A DNA stretch of 64,000 bases from assembly GCA_001664005.1 (NCBI GenBank), contig CP016093.1, positions 1,247,001-1,311,000 of the forward strand, in the 5' to 3' direction. Positions 53,534 through 64,000 of the stretch are shown here, one piece after another. Both the position numbers and the translations under genes were made by a program. Each line of letters begins with the position of its first letter. The stretch's first letter is position 1. The DNA is from Rhizobiales bacterium NRL2. GTDB lineage: Bacteria; Pseudomonadota; Alphaproteobacteria; Minwuiales; Minwuiaceae. Below the pieces are notes generated by a model, which saw only the letters and a program-made list of their open reading frames with translations, had not been told where the DNA came from and did not search any database.

Positions 53534-54408
53534 TGGCGGACAGCGCCGACCGCGTGCTGGGCGGCGGCGAGAAGAGCAAGGGCGCGGCGGGCCGCAAGGC
53601 GCCGGTGGAGCGGGAACTGTTGCGGCGCCAGCGTCATCGCAAGCTCGGCCGCTTCGTCATCGCCGGAGCCTTCGCGGTCGCCCTGGCCGGTGGCTATGTC
53701 GGCCTGCAGCGGGACTGGCACGGCGCGGCGCTGGCGGCGATGGACCAGGGCCTCGACACTGCATTCCGCGCCGCAGGGCTGGGTGTCGCCGAAGTGACGC
53801 TGGAAGGCCGCCGCCGGGCCGGCCCCGAGGCGCTTCGCCGCGCGCTGGGCGTCGCCGTCGGCGACCCGATCCTGCGCCTCGACCTGGAGGACCTGCAGCA
53901 TCGCGTGGAGGGTGTCGGCTGGGTCGAGACCGCGACGGTCACCCGCCGTCTGCCGGACCGGCTGCACATCGCCATCGTCGAACGCGAGCCCTTCGCGCGC
54001 TGGCAGCTCGATGGCCGCACCGCGCTGATCGACCGTACGGGCCAGGTGATTCTGGCCGATGTGGGCGCGCGCTACCTCACTCTGCCGCGGCTGGTGGGGC
54101 CGGGCGCGAACCTCCGAGCGGCCGAACTGTTCGCCCTGCTGGACAGCGCGCCGGCGCTGAAGCGCCAGGTGAGCACCGCCAGCCTGATCCGGGAACGCCG
54201 CTGGGACATCGGCATGGAAAGCGGCGTCACCGTGCGCCTGCCGGAGACCGATCCCGGCGAGGCGTGGGCCCGCTTCAGCGAGGTCAACCGCCGGGACGGG
54301 CTGTTGGAGAAGCGTCTGAATCTTATCGATCTTCGCGTGCCCGGACGGGTGATCGTGCGGCTGGAGCCGCCGGCCGCCGAACCCGGCGCGGTTGAGCGGG
54401 AGACCTGA
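53521..54408 (+). CDS. ftsQ: cell division protein FtsQ
   Basis: 295 residues: cytoplasmic basic tail, one membrane segment (about 42-60), then a POTRA domain (VAEVTLEGRRRAGPEALRRAL and VGWVETATVTRRLPDRLHIAI) and the FtsQ beta domain (LIDRTGQVIL, LPRLVGPGAN). FtsQ anchors FtsB/FtsL in the divisome. The N-terminal part is charged and poorly conserved as usual. It overlaps ddl by 13 bp; ftsA follows after 4 bp. Confidence 0.95.
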   Translation: MRPLMADSADRVLGGGEKSKGAAGRKAPVERELLRRQRHRKLGRFVIAGAFAVALAGGYVGLQRDWHGAALAAMDQGLDTAFRAAGLGVAEVTLEGRRRAGPEALRRALGVAVGDPILRLDLEDLQHRVEGVGWVETATVTRRLPDRLHIAIVEREPFARWQLDGRTALIDRTGQVILADVGARYLTLPRLVGPGANLRAAELFALLDSAPALKRQVSTASLIRERRWDIGMESGVTVRLPETDPGEAWARFSEVNRRDGLLEKRLNLIDLRVPGRVIVRLEPPAAEPGAVERET

Positions 54409-54412
54409 AAGC

Positions 54413-55660
54413 ATGGCCAGTTCGCGTTCCCACATCATCGCCGCGCTCGACGTTGGTTCCGCCAAGGTGGCCTGCGTCGTCGCCCGGCCCGGCGAGGACG
54501 GCTACCGCGTCCTCGGCGCCGGCACGCGGCGCGCGCACGGGCTGCGCAAGGGCGTGGTGACCGACATGGACGCGGCGGAAGCCGCGATCCGCGCCGCCGT
54601 GGATACCGCCGAGAAGATGGCCGGGATCGCCATCGACGAGGTCTTCGTGGTGCTCTCGGGCGGCCATCCCGCCTCCCACATGGTGGGTGTCGAGGTGGCT
54701 GCCCCGGACCGTCCGATCGGCGATCATGACGTGCAGCGCCTGCTGAAGCAGGCCGGCGCCCGCTCGGAGCCGGGCGAACGCTCCGTGCTGCACGCCATTC
54801 CCGTGGGCTTTTCCCTGGACGGCGCCGGCGGCATCCACGATCCGCGCGGCATGGAAGGCCGGCGGCTGGGCGTCGACGTTCACATCGTCACCGCCGCCAC
54901 CTCGGCCCAGCGCAACCTGGACATCTGCATCGGCCGTGCGCACCTGACGCCGGTCGACCTGGTGGCCGGCGCCTACGCGGCCGGACTCGGCGCGCTGACC
55001 TGGGACGAGCGGGACCTCGGCGCGGTGGTCGTCGACATCGGCGCCGGCGTCACCAAGATCGGCATCTTCCGCGACGGGCACCTGATCCACGTCGATTCGG
55101 TGCCGATCGGCGGCGCGCACGTCACCAACGACATCGCCCGCATTCTCGCCACCTCGATCGATGCCGCCGAGCGGCTGAAGACCACACGCGGCGGCGTCTT
55201 CGTCGGCCCGCATGACGACGACGAGACGATCCCCGTGCCCGCGATCGGCGACGGCTGGACCGAGAGCGCCTCCAGCCGCATGCCGCTGTCGCTGCTGATC
55301 GGCGTCATCCGACCGCGCGTCGAGGAAATCCTGGAGACCGTGCGCGAACGCATCGAATCGAGCGGCCATGCCGCCATGGCCGGGCGCAAGATCGTGCTCA
55401 CCGGCGGCGGCAGCCTGCTGTCGGGAATCGACCGCCTCGCTCACGACATCCTGGACAAGCCGGTTCGTATCGGCCGCCCCCAGAACGTCACGGGTCTGCC
55501 CGAGGCCATGCTGAGCCCCGCCTACTGTGCGCTGGCCGGCAGCCTGGCCTTCGCCGACCGCAGGCTGGAGGCCAGGGCGCAGCTCGCCGGCGGCCCCACG
55601 GCGCAGCGCCGCAGCGGCGGGCTGATCCGCATCGGCCGCTGGCTCAGGGAGAACTTCTGA
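54413..55660 (+). CDS. ftsA: cell division protein FtsA
   Basis: 415 residues, actin-like ATPase that tethers FtsZ to the membrane. Phosphate-1 segment ALDVGSAKVACVVA, the 1C-domain region, phosphate-2 VVVDIGAGVTKIGIF, adenosine motif IVLTGGGSLLSGI, and a C-terminal amphipathic helix (RIGRWLRENF) for membrane attachment. ATG 54413 is preferred over an in-frame upstream GTG at 54392, since homologues begin shortly before the AALDVGS strand. Confidence 0.96.
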   Translation: MASSRSHIIAALDVGSAKVACVVARPGEDGYRVLGAGTRRAHGLRKGVVTDMDAAEAAIRAAVDTAEKMAGIAIDEVFVVLSGGHPASHMVGVEVAAPDRPIGDHDVQRLLKQAGARSEPGERSVLHAIPVGFSLDGAGGIHDPRGMEGRRLGVDVHIVTAATSAQRNLDICIGRAHLTPVDLVAGAYAAGLGALTWDERDLGAVVVDIGAGVTKIGIFRDGHLIHVDSVPIGGAHVTNDIARILATSIDAAERLKTTRGGVFVGPHDDDETIPVPAIGDGWTESASSRMPLSLLIGVIRPRVEEILETVRERIESSGHAAMAGRKIVLTGGGSLLSGIDRLAHDILDKPVRIGRPQNVTGLPEAMLSPAYCALAGSLAFADRRLEARAQLAGGPTAQRRSGGLIRIGRWLRENF

Positions 55661-55805
55661 TGGCCCGGGCCGATCGAATCCACACGCAATTCCCCCGGTC
55701 GGGGAACCGACGGGAAGGCGCGCCCGCGAACAGCGCCACGGGACCGGCAAACCGGCTCCGCAACCCTGAACCCCTCTGTCGAGCATTGAGCAAGGAGGCA
55801 TCAAC

Positions 55806-57470
55806 ATGCCCATCAATCTGACTTATCCGGAACTGACGGAAACGCTGCCCCGGATCGTCGTCTTCGGCGTGGGTGGCGCCGGCGGCAACGCAGTCAACAA
55901 CATGATCGAATCCGAACTGCAGGGCGTGGAGTTCGTCGCCGCGAACACCGACGCGCAGGCGCTGAACAAGTCCCGCGCCTCCAAGCAGATCCAGCTTGGC
56001 GCGGGTCTGACCCAGGGGCTGGGCGCCGGCGCCCAGCCCGATGTCGGCCGCCAGGCCGCCGAGGAGGCCATGCCCCAGCTCATGGAGCATCTCGAAGGCG
56101 CGCACATGTGCTTCATCACCGCCGGCATGGGCGGCGGCACCGGCACCGGCGCCGCACCCGTGATCGCCCGCGCGGCCCGCGAGGCCGGCGTGCTAACCGT
56201 CGGCGTGGTCACCAAGCCCTTCCAGTTCGAAGGCAAGCGCCGCCTGGCGATCGCCGAGGAGGGCGTCAAGGAACTGCAGCGCAATGTCGACACGCTGATC
56301 GTCATTCCGAACCAGAACCTGTTCCGCGTGGCCAACGAGAAGACCACCTTCGCCGACGCCTTCAAGATCGCCGACGAGGTGCTGCACTCGGGCGTGCGCT
56401 CCATCACCGACCTGATGGTGCAGCCCGGCCTGATCAACCTGGACTTCGCCGACGTCCGCACCGTGATGAACGAGATGGGCAAGGCGATGATGGGCACCGG
56501 CCAGGCCGAGGGCGAGGAGCGGGCGCGGCGCGCGGCCGGCGACGCCATCGCCAACCCGCTGCTCGAGGATCTCAGCCTGAAATCCGCTCGCGGCGTGCTG
56601 ATCAATGTCACCGGCGGCATGGACCTGACACTGCACGAGGTCGACGAGGCCGCCAGCCTGATCCGCGAGGAGGTGGACGAGGACGCCCACATCATCATCG
56701 GCTCCATCCTGGACCCGGAACTGGACGGCCAGATGCGCGTGTCCGTGGTCGCCACCGGCATCGACGCGATCGAGGAAGAGGCCGCCGAGCCCATGGCCGG
56801 CTTCACCCCGCGCGTGGTCGCCTCGACGGGTCAGACGGGCCGTCCGGCCGCCACGGCGGCGCAGCAGGCCGCCGCCAATCCGCCGCAGCCGCAGCCTTCC
56901 ATGCCCCGCATGCCGTCATTCGGCGCCGGCGCGACGGCGCTGAAGATGGAGCCGGAGGACCATGCCGCGCCCGACGAGGAAGCCCGCGTTCAGCCTCCGG
57001 TGGTCGATGACGTCGCCGAAGCGGCGGCGCGTCCCGAACCCCGGGCCGAAGCCGCCGAACAGCATGCGGACAAGCAGAACTACGAGTTTCCGACCTTCCC
57101 GACCAACCGCAACGGTCCGCCGCCGGCCCGTCCGGTGATTGGCAGCAAGGCGCCGGTCGAGCCCGAGCCGAAGCCCGCCGTTGCCGCGCCGCGTCATGCT
57201 GCGGGTGCGGAAAGGGATGACGCCCCGAAGGCGCGGTCGCTGTTCGACCGGCTGACCGGTCGCGCACCGAAGCAGGAGGAGGCTTCGAAACCCGAACCGC
57301 GACGCGGTCTGTTCGGCGCCAGGACCGGCGGTTCCGCCGAAGACGAGGCCCGCAGCGAGCCCCAGATGGGCGCGCCGCGTCTGGATCTGGGCGAACCGGA
57401 ACAGAAGCGCAGCCAGGCCGTCGAGGACGACCTCGACATTCCCGCTTTCCTGCGGCGTCAGGCGAACTGA
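55806..57470 (+). CDS. ftsZ: cell division protein FtsZ
   Basis: 554 residues, tubulin-like GTPase forming the Z ring. [13 protein letters not shown] at the start of the GTPase domain, the tubulin signature [10 protein letters not shown] (about residues 104-113), [11 protein letters not shown] with the T7 loop, then a globular core to about 320. A long Pro/Ala/Glu-rich linker (about 330-535) precedes the conserved C-terminal peptide [12 protein letters not shown], which binds FtsA and other partners. The linker length is typical of alphaproteobacteria. A strong AAGGAGG ribosome-binding site precedes ATG 55806; the 145-bp ftsA-ftsZ gap may hold its own promoter. Confidence 0.98.
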   Translation: MPINLTYPELTETLPRIVVFGVGGAGGNAVNNMIESELQGVEFVAANTDAQALNKSRASKQIQLGAGLTQGLGAGAQPDVGRQAAEEAMPQLMEHLEGAHMCFITAGMGGGTGTGAAPVIARAAREAGVLTVGVVTKPFQFEGKRRLAIAEEGVKELQRNVDTLIVIPNQNLFRVANEKTTFADAFKIADEVLHSGVRSITDLMVQPGLINLDFADVRTVMNEMGKAMMGTGQAEGEERARRAAGDAIANPLLEDLSLKSARGVLINVTGGMDLTLHEVDEAASLIREEVDEDAHIIIGSILDPELDGQMRVSVVATGIDAIEEEAAEPMAGFTPRVVASTGQTGRPAATAAQQAAANPPQPQPSMPRMPSFGAGATALKMEPEDHAAPDEEARVQPPVVDDVAEAAARPEPRAEAAEQHADKQNYEFPTFPTNRNGPPPARPVIGSKAPVEPEPKPAVAAPRHAAGAERDDAPKARSLFDRLTGRAPKQEEASKPEPRRGLFGARTGGSAEDEARSEPQMGAPRLDLGEPEQKRSQAVEDDLDIPAFLRRQAN

Positions 57471-57526
57471 AGACCGCCCCGCCAGAGGCTTGGCAGGGTA
57501 ACAGAGGGTAACAAAGAGTGACTTGA

Positions 57527-57570
57527 GCGCTGTCAGGGCCGTTCATATAACCCTGACAGCGCCTTTCTTT
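57527..57570 (+). terminator. rho-independent terminator after ftsZ
   Basis: GCGCTGTCAGGG (57527-57538) pairs perfectly with CCCTGACAGCGC (57551-57562) around a 12-nt loop and is followed by CTTTCTTT. It closes the dcw operon and implies that lpxC has its own promoter. Confidence 0.92.
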
Positions 57571-57589
57571 AAGTGATTCAGTCGCTTAA
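57569..57589. promoter_or_regulatory. 21-bp palindrome before lpxC
   Basis: TTAAGTGA-TTCAG-TCGCTTAA, arms matching at seven of eight positions (the mismatch is a G-T pair). It directly follows the ftsZ terminator and is about 95 bp upstream of lpxC, a position suitable for an operator. It does not have the TTAA-N7-TTAA spacing of CtrA boxes. Confidence 0.4.
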
Positions 57590-57682
57590 TCGAGGCGACA
57601 GCATGGCCGGCGAGGGGCTTTTTTTCACCCGGCCGACAGATTGGATGAGTACCGGTATCGGGTCACGATAGGGGCATTACGC

Positions 57683-58585
57683 GTGAGCTTTCAGAAAACC
57701 ATCGCGAAGGGCGTCGAGCGCAACGGCGTGGGTCTCCACTCCGGCGTGGATGTGCGCCTTGCCCTCAGGCCCGCCCCGGCGAATACAGGCGTCGTTTTCC
57801 GCCGTACCGACCTGGAAGGCGATGCCGCCGTGATTCCGGCGCGCTTCGATCATGTCGCCGACACGCGGCTCTGCACGGCGATCGCCAACGCGGACGGCGC
57901 GTCGGTCGCCACCATCGAGCACGTCATGTCGGCGCTGTCCGGCATGGAGATCGACAACTGCTTCGTGGACGTCTCCGGCCCGGAAACCCCGGTGATGGAC
58001 GGCAGCGCCGCGCCCTTCGTGGAGATGATCCGCGAGGCCGGCATCAAGCAGCAGGACATGCCGCGCCGGGTCATCCGCATCCTCCGCGAGGTGCGCGTCG
58101 GCGACGACCGGACCTGGGCACGGCTGTCGCCGGCGGACGAGTTCCGGCTGAGCTTCAACATCGCCTTCGACAATGCGCTGCTCGCGGCGCAGTCGACGCA
58201 GTTCCATCCCGGCTTCCACAGCTTCGAGCAGGATGTCGCGCGGGCGAGGACCTTCTGTCTCTACGAGGAGATCGAGGGGATGTGGGCGGCCGGACTCGCC
58301 AAGGGCGGTTCGCTGGACAACGCTGTCGTGGTGCAGGGCGACAAGGTGCTGAATCCCGAGGGGCTGCGCTACGAGGACGAGAGCGTGCGCCACAAGGCGC
58401 TCGACGCGATTGGCGATCTCTATACCGCGGGCCATCGCATCGTCGGCGCCTATCACGGCGAACGCGCTGGTCACGGGCTCAACAACCGGTTGCTGAAGGC
58501 CCTGTTCGCGGACCGGGCCAACTATGTCATCGAACAGGAAACGGCTGACTGGGAAGAGCTCAGGCTGGTCGACGCAGCCGACTGA
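57683..58585 (+). CDS. lpxC: UDP-3-O-acyl-N-acetylglucosamine deacetylase
   Basis: 300 residues. The committed step of lipid A synthesis, a zinc deacetylase. SFQKTIAKGVERNGVGLHSG is the usual N-terminus; zinc ligands are the His in IEHVMSAL, and the His and Asp in RHKALDAIGDL; the catalytic His lies in RAGHGLNN. ETPVMDGSAAPFVEMI is also conserved. Start is GTG 57683 with AGGGG upstream; the frame continues upstream without support. The following XRE gene is convergent. Confidence 0.96.
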   Translation: MSFQKTIAKGVERNGVGLHSGVDVRLALRPAPANTGVVFRRTDLEGDAAVIPARFDHVADTRLCTAIANADGASVATIEHVMSALSGMEIDNCFVDVSGPETPVMDGSAAPFVEMIREAGIKQQDMPRRVIRILREVRVGDDRTWARLSPADEFRLSFNIAFDNALLAAQSTQFHPGFHSFEQDVARARTFCLYEEIEGMWAAGLAKGGSLDNAVVVQGDKVLNPEGLRYEDESVRHKALDAIGDLYTAGHRIVGAYHGERAGHGLNNRLLKALFADRANYVIEQETADWEELRLVDAAD

Positions 58586-58624
58586 CCGTCGGCATCCCTT
58601 CGGACCCGCATTGCCGCGGTGCGG

Positions 58625-59032
58625 CTATTCCGCCGCGATCCGGTGGGCCGCGGCCTGAATGTCGGTTTCCTCGCCGTCGGCCAGCGCGCGCACCAGGCTG
58701 CTGATCGCCCCCTTCACGGTGCCGGTCGGCAGGCGATTGAAATTGCGCGCCAGTTCGATCGTGGTCCGGTTCTGACCGCCATGACCGAGTTCCGGCATCA
58801 CGGTGGACGGTTCCAGCCCGTCGAAGAAATATCCGACATGGCAGCCGAGCCGCTGGGAGAGGTCATAGAGCCGTCCCGCGCTGACGCGGTTGGACCCGGT
58901 CTCGTATTTCTGAACCTGCTGGTAGGAGATGCCCAGCGTCGACGCCAGATCGTGCTGCGTCAGGCCCAGTTCGGCCCTGCGGCTGCGGATCCGCTCCCCG
59001 ACATGCCGGTCGACGCTTCGGTCGTGTTGCAT
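58625..59032 (-). CDS. XRE-family transcriptional regulator
   Basis: 135 residues. A Cro/CI-type helix-turn-helix occupies about residues 10-65 (GERIRSRRAELGLTQHDLASTLGIS then QQVQKYETGSNRVSAGRLYDLS, key residues LTQ and YETG), with a C-terminal tail of about 60 residues lacking a recognised domain. This size class is common in alphaproteobacteria. I take ATG 59032 since homologous regulators start shortly before the DRHVGERIR helix; ATG-equivalent 59053 is possible. Target genes unknown; it faces lpxC tail to tail and is divergent from bamD. Confidence 0.88.
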   Translation of the reverse strand: MQHDRSVDRHVGERIRSRRAELGLTQHDLASTLGISYQQVQKYETGSNRVSAGRLYDLSQRLGCHVGYFFDGLEPSTVMPELGHGGQNRTTIELARNFNRLPTGTVKGAISSLVRALADGEETDIQAAAHRIAAE

Positions 59033-59205
59033 TTGGTCTCTCCCTGTCACCAATTGTGATCCAGTTGGGGACTTGGCTCCGGCCGGGCTCGGTCGGCGTC
59101 TGGTCCGCAGCCGGAAGCTTCAAGTCCCGTGCCGTCTTCCGTTACGGCGCGCGGACGGGCTCGGGGCCGCTTGATTTCGCTCATCCGTCGTGAGAATAAG
59201 CCCCT

Positions 59206-60057
59206 ATGGAATCCAGATTTCCGATCGTGCGCTCACTGGGCGCGCTGACGCTGTTGACCCTGCTTGCCGCGTTTCTCGCCGGCTGCTCGGGCGGCGAGGA
59301 CGAGACTCCGGTCGCCGGCGCGCAGCCAGCCCCGGAACCCCCCGTCGAAGTGCTCTACAACAGTGCGCTGGATGCGCTCGTGGCCGAAGATTACGAACAG
59401 GCGGCGGCTGGCTTCGATCTGGTCGAGCGGCAGTATCCCTATTCGGTCTGGGCCACCAAGGCGCAGATCATGGCGATCTTCTCCTATTACATGACCAACG
59501 ATTACGACCTCGCCATCGGCGCGGCCGAACGCTTCATTCGCCTGCATCCGGGCAGCAAGGACACGCCCTATGCCCACTACATGATCGCGGTCTCCAACTA
59601 CGAGCAGATCGCCGATGTGGAGCGCGACCAGGGCCGCACGCGCGAGGCGCTGAACAAGTTGCAGGAGGTTCTCCAGCGCTATCCGCGCTCGGCCTACGCG
59701 CAGGATGCCCAGGCCAAGCTGGCGCTGACCCGCGATCATCTGGCGGGCAAGGAGATGACGGTCGGCCGCTACTACCTGCAGCGCGGTCACTACGTCGCGG
59801 CCATCAACCGGTTCCGCAATGTCGTGGAGCAGTTCCAGACCACCAGCCACACGCCCGAGGCGCTGCACCGGCTGGTCGAATCCTATCTGTCCCTCGGTGT
59901 GACCGACGAGGCGCAGGCGACCGCGGCCGTGCTGGGCCACAATTACCCGCAGAGCCAGTGGTATCGGGACTCCTATGCCATGCTCCAGGGCGAGGACCTG
60001 GAGCCGGAGGCCAGCGAGGGTTCCTGGATTTCGCAGGTCTGGAACAGCATTTTCTGA
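59206..60057 (+). CDS. bamD: outer-membrane assembly lipoprotein BamD
   Basis: 283 residues. Component of the BAM complex that inserts beta-barrel proteins into the outer membrane. Lipobox LAGC with lipidated Cys27 after a hydrophobic signal; then five TPR-like repeats, visible as YNSALDALVAEDYEQAAAGFD, YPYSVWATKAQIMAIFSYY (given by key residues), DLAIGAAERFIRLHPGS and YYLQRGHYVAAINRFRNV. A possible promoter TTGATT-N17-GAATAA at 59171-59199 lies immediately before the start codon. The downstream recN begins after 12 bp. Confidence 0.95.
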   Translation: MESRFPIVRSLGALTLLTLLAAFLAGCSGGEDETPVAGAQPAPEPPVEVLYNSALDALVAEDYEQAAAGFDLVERQYPYSVWATKAQIMAIFSYYMTNDYDLAIGAAERFIRLHPGSKDTPYAHYMIAVSNYEQIADVERDQGRTREALNKLQEVLQRYPRSAYAQDAQAKLALTRDHLAGKEMTVGRYYLQRGHYVAAINRFRNVVEQFQTTSHTPEALHRLVESYLSLGVTDEAQATAAVLGHNYPQSQWYRDSYAMLQGEDLEPEASEGSWISQVWNSIF

Positions 60058-60069
60058 TGTATATGGGCG

Positions 60070-63809
<3,740 letters not shown>

Positions 63810-63849
63810 ATCGTTCCGGTGTTAGATTGAATCGCCACCGCCGCTTGGG

Positions 63850-63939
63850 TGTCATGCCCGCCCCCGTGCGGGCATCCGGCCAGGATCATCGACTTGCGGC
63901 GAAGCCGCTCCGGACCCCCGCACAGAGGCGGGGGTGACA
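63850..63939. repeat. dispersed palindromic repeat, copy 2
   Basis: 90 bp, closely matching the copy at 29830-29918 with the same three hairpins and the shared core GCGGCGAAGCCGCTCCGGAC. Located about 40 bp after ligA. The remaining bases to 64000 show nothing further that I can support. Confidence 0.85.
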
Positions 63940-64000
63940 CGCCGAGTGAGTGGCGGTCCCGTAATTGGCGAATCGATCTGGCCGGTTGACCGTTTAATCG

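Larger units (their letters stand above)
57471..57682 (+). other. ftsZ-lpxC intergenic region
   Basis: 212 bp holding, in order, a 10-bp-spaced direct repeat GGTAAC (57497-57502, 57507-57512, with a weaker AGTGAC at 57517-57522), the ftsZ terminator, a TTAAGTGA palindrome and a GGCCGG/CCGGCC hairpin (57605-57634). A separate lpxC promoter is expected here but no confident -35/-10 match was found. Confidence 0.6.

Noticed and set aside
57569-57589. CtrA binding site before lpxC
   Set aside because: The two TTAA elements are 13 bp apart rather than the 7 bp of the CtrA consensus; it is better described as a palindrome.
59171-59206. Leaderless bamD transcript from TTGATT-N17-GAATAA
   Set aside because: The -10 match is poor and start-site placement at the ATG would be coincidental; recorded only as a possible promoter in the gene entry.

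Overview
The window is a GC-rich alphaproteobacterial chromosome segment. The canonical order mraZ-rsmH-ftsL-ftsI-murE-murF-mraY-murD-ftsW-murG-murC-murB-ddl-ftsQ-ftsA-ftsZ-lpxC, followed by bamD-recN-ligA, together with heme A synthase (ctaA) and a RibA with an N-terminal extension, fits an alphaproteobacterium; a Rhodospirillales-like lineage is a guess. MurE carries the DNPR motif of meso-diaminopimelate enzymes, and LpxC plus an LpxR-like protein indicate a lipid A-containing outer membrane.

Region 1 (1-6022, + strand): the 3' part of ribA, a small conserved protein of unknown function, an HtrA/DegP periplasmic protease closed by a strong terminator, ctaA, a hotdog thioesterase and an MFS transporter. 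Region 2 (6026-10232, - strand): an apparent four-gene operon headed by a very unusual 908-residue ABC protein (degenerate Walker A and Walker B, about 270-residue insertion with repeated helical-subdomain motifs), then a stand-alone cyclic-nucleotide-binding protein, a small methyltransferase and a second hotdog thioesterase. Region 3 (10417-29813, + strand): a nearly gapless series of genes for surface-glycan or secondary-metabolite-like chemistry (two glycosyltransferases of one MurG-like family, two GT4 glycosyltransferases, a PhyH dioxygenase, a TylF-like methyltransferase, a histidine phosphatase, an asparagine synthetase and another methyltransferase), with a complete peptide-type ABC importer embedded in it and prmA and pepP at the end. 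Then come an SDR oxidoreductase and a class III CoA-transferase, separated by GC-rich palindromic repeats.

Region 4 (about 32170-34345, - strand) is a sharply AT-rich island between the CoA-transferase gene and a tRNA-Leu(UAA) gene. It is a retron: a non-coding RNA with recognisable a1/a2 ends, msr hairpins and a perfect 22-bp msd stem; an effector with a nucleoside 2-deoxyribosyltransferase-like N-terminus; and a retron reverse transcriptase with NAxxH, YADD and VTG motifs. This tripartite set is expected to be an anti-phage toxin-antitoxin-like system and is the main accessory discovery in the window.

Region 5 (34744-38884, - strand): an orphan ParA-family ATPase next to a CYTH-CHAD protein, then a MaoC/hotdog-like protein translationally coupled to an LpxR-family lipid A deacylase. 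Region 6 (39063-58585, + strand) is the division and cell-wall (dcw) cluster. It starts with a promoter whose elements are overlaid by a helically phased array of TGG(G/A)N boxes, the expected MraZ autorepression site, and ftsZ is closed by a strong terminator just before lpxC. Region 7 (58625-63809): an XRE-family regulator, bamD, recN and ligA. The right end carries the second copy of an approximately 90-bp palindromic repeat. Coordinates of motifs were counted by hand.
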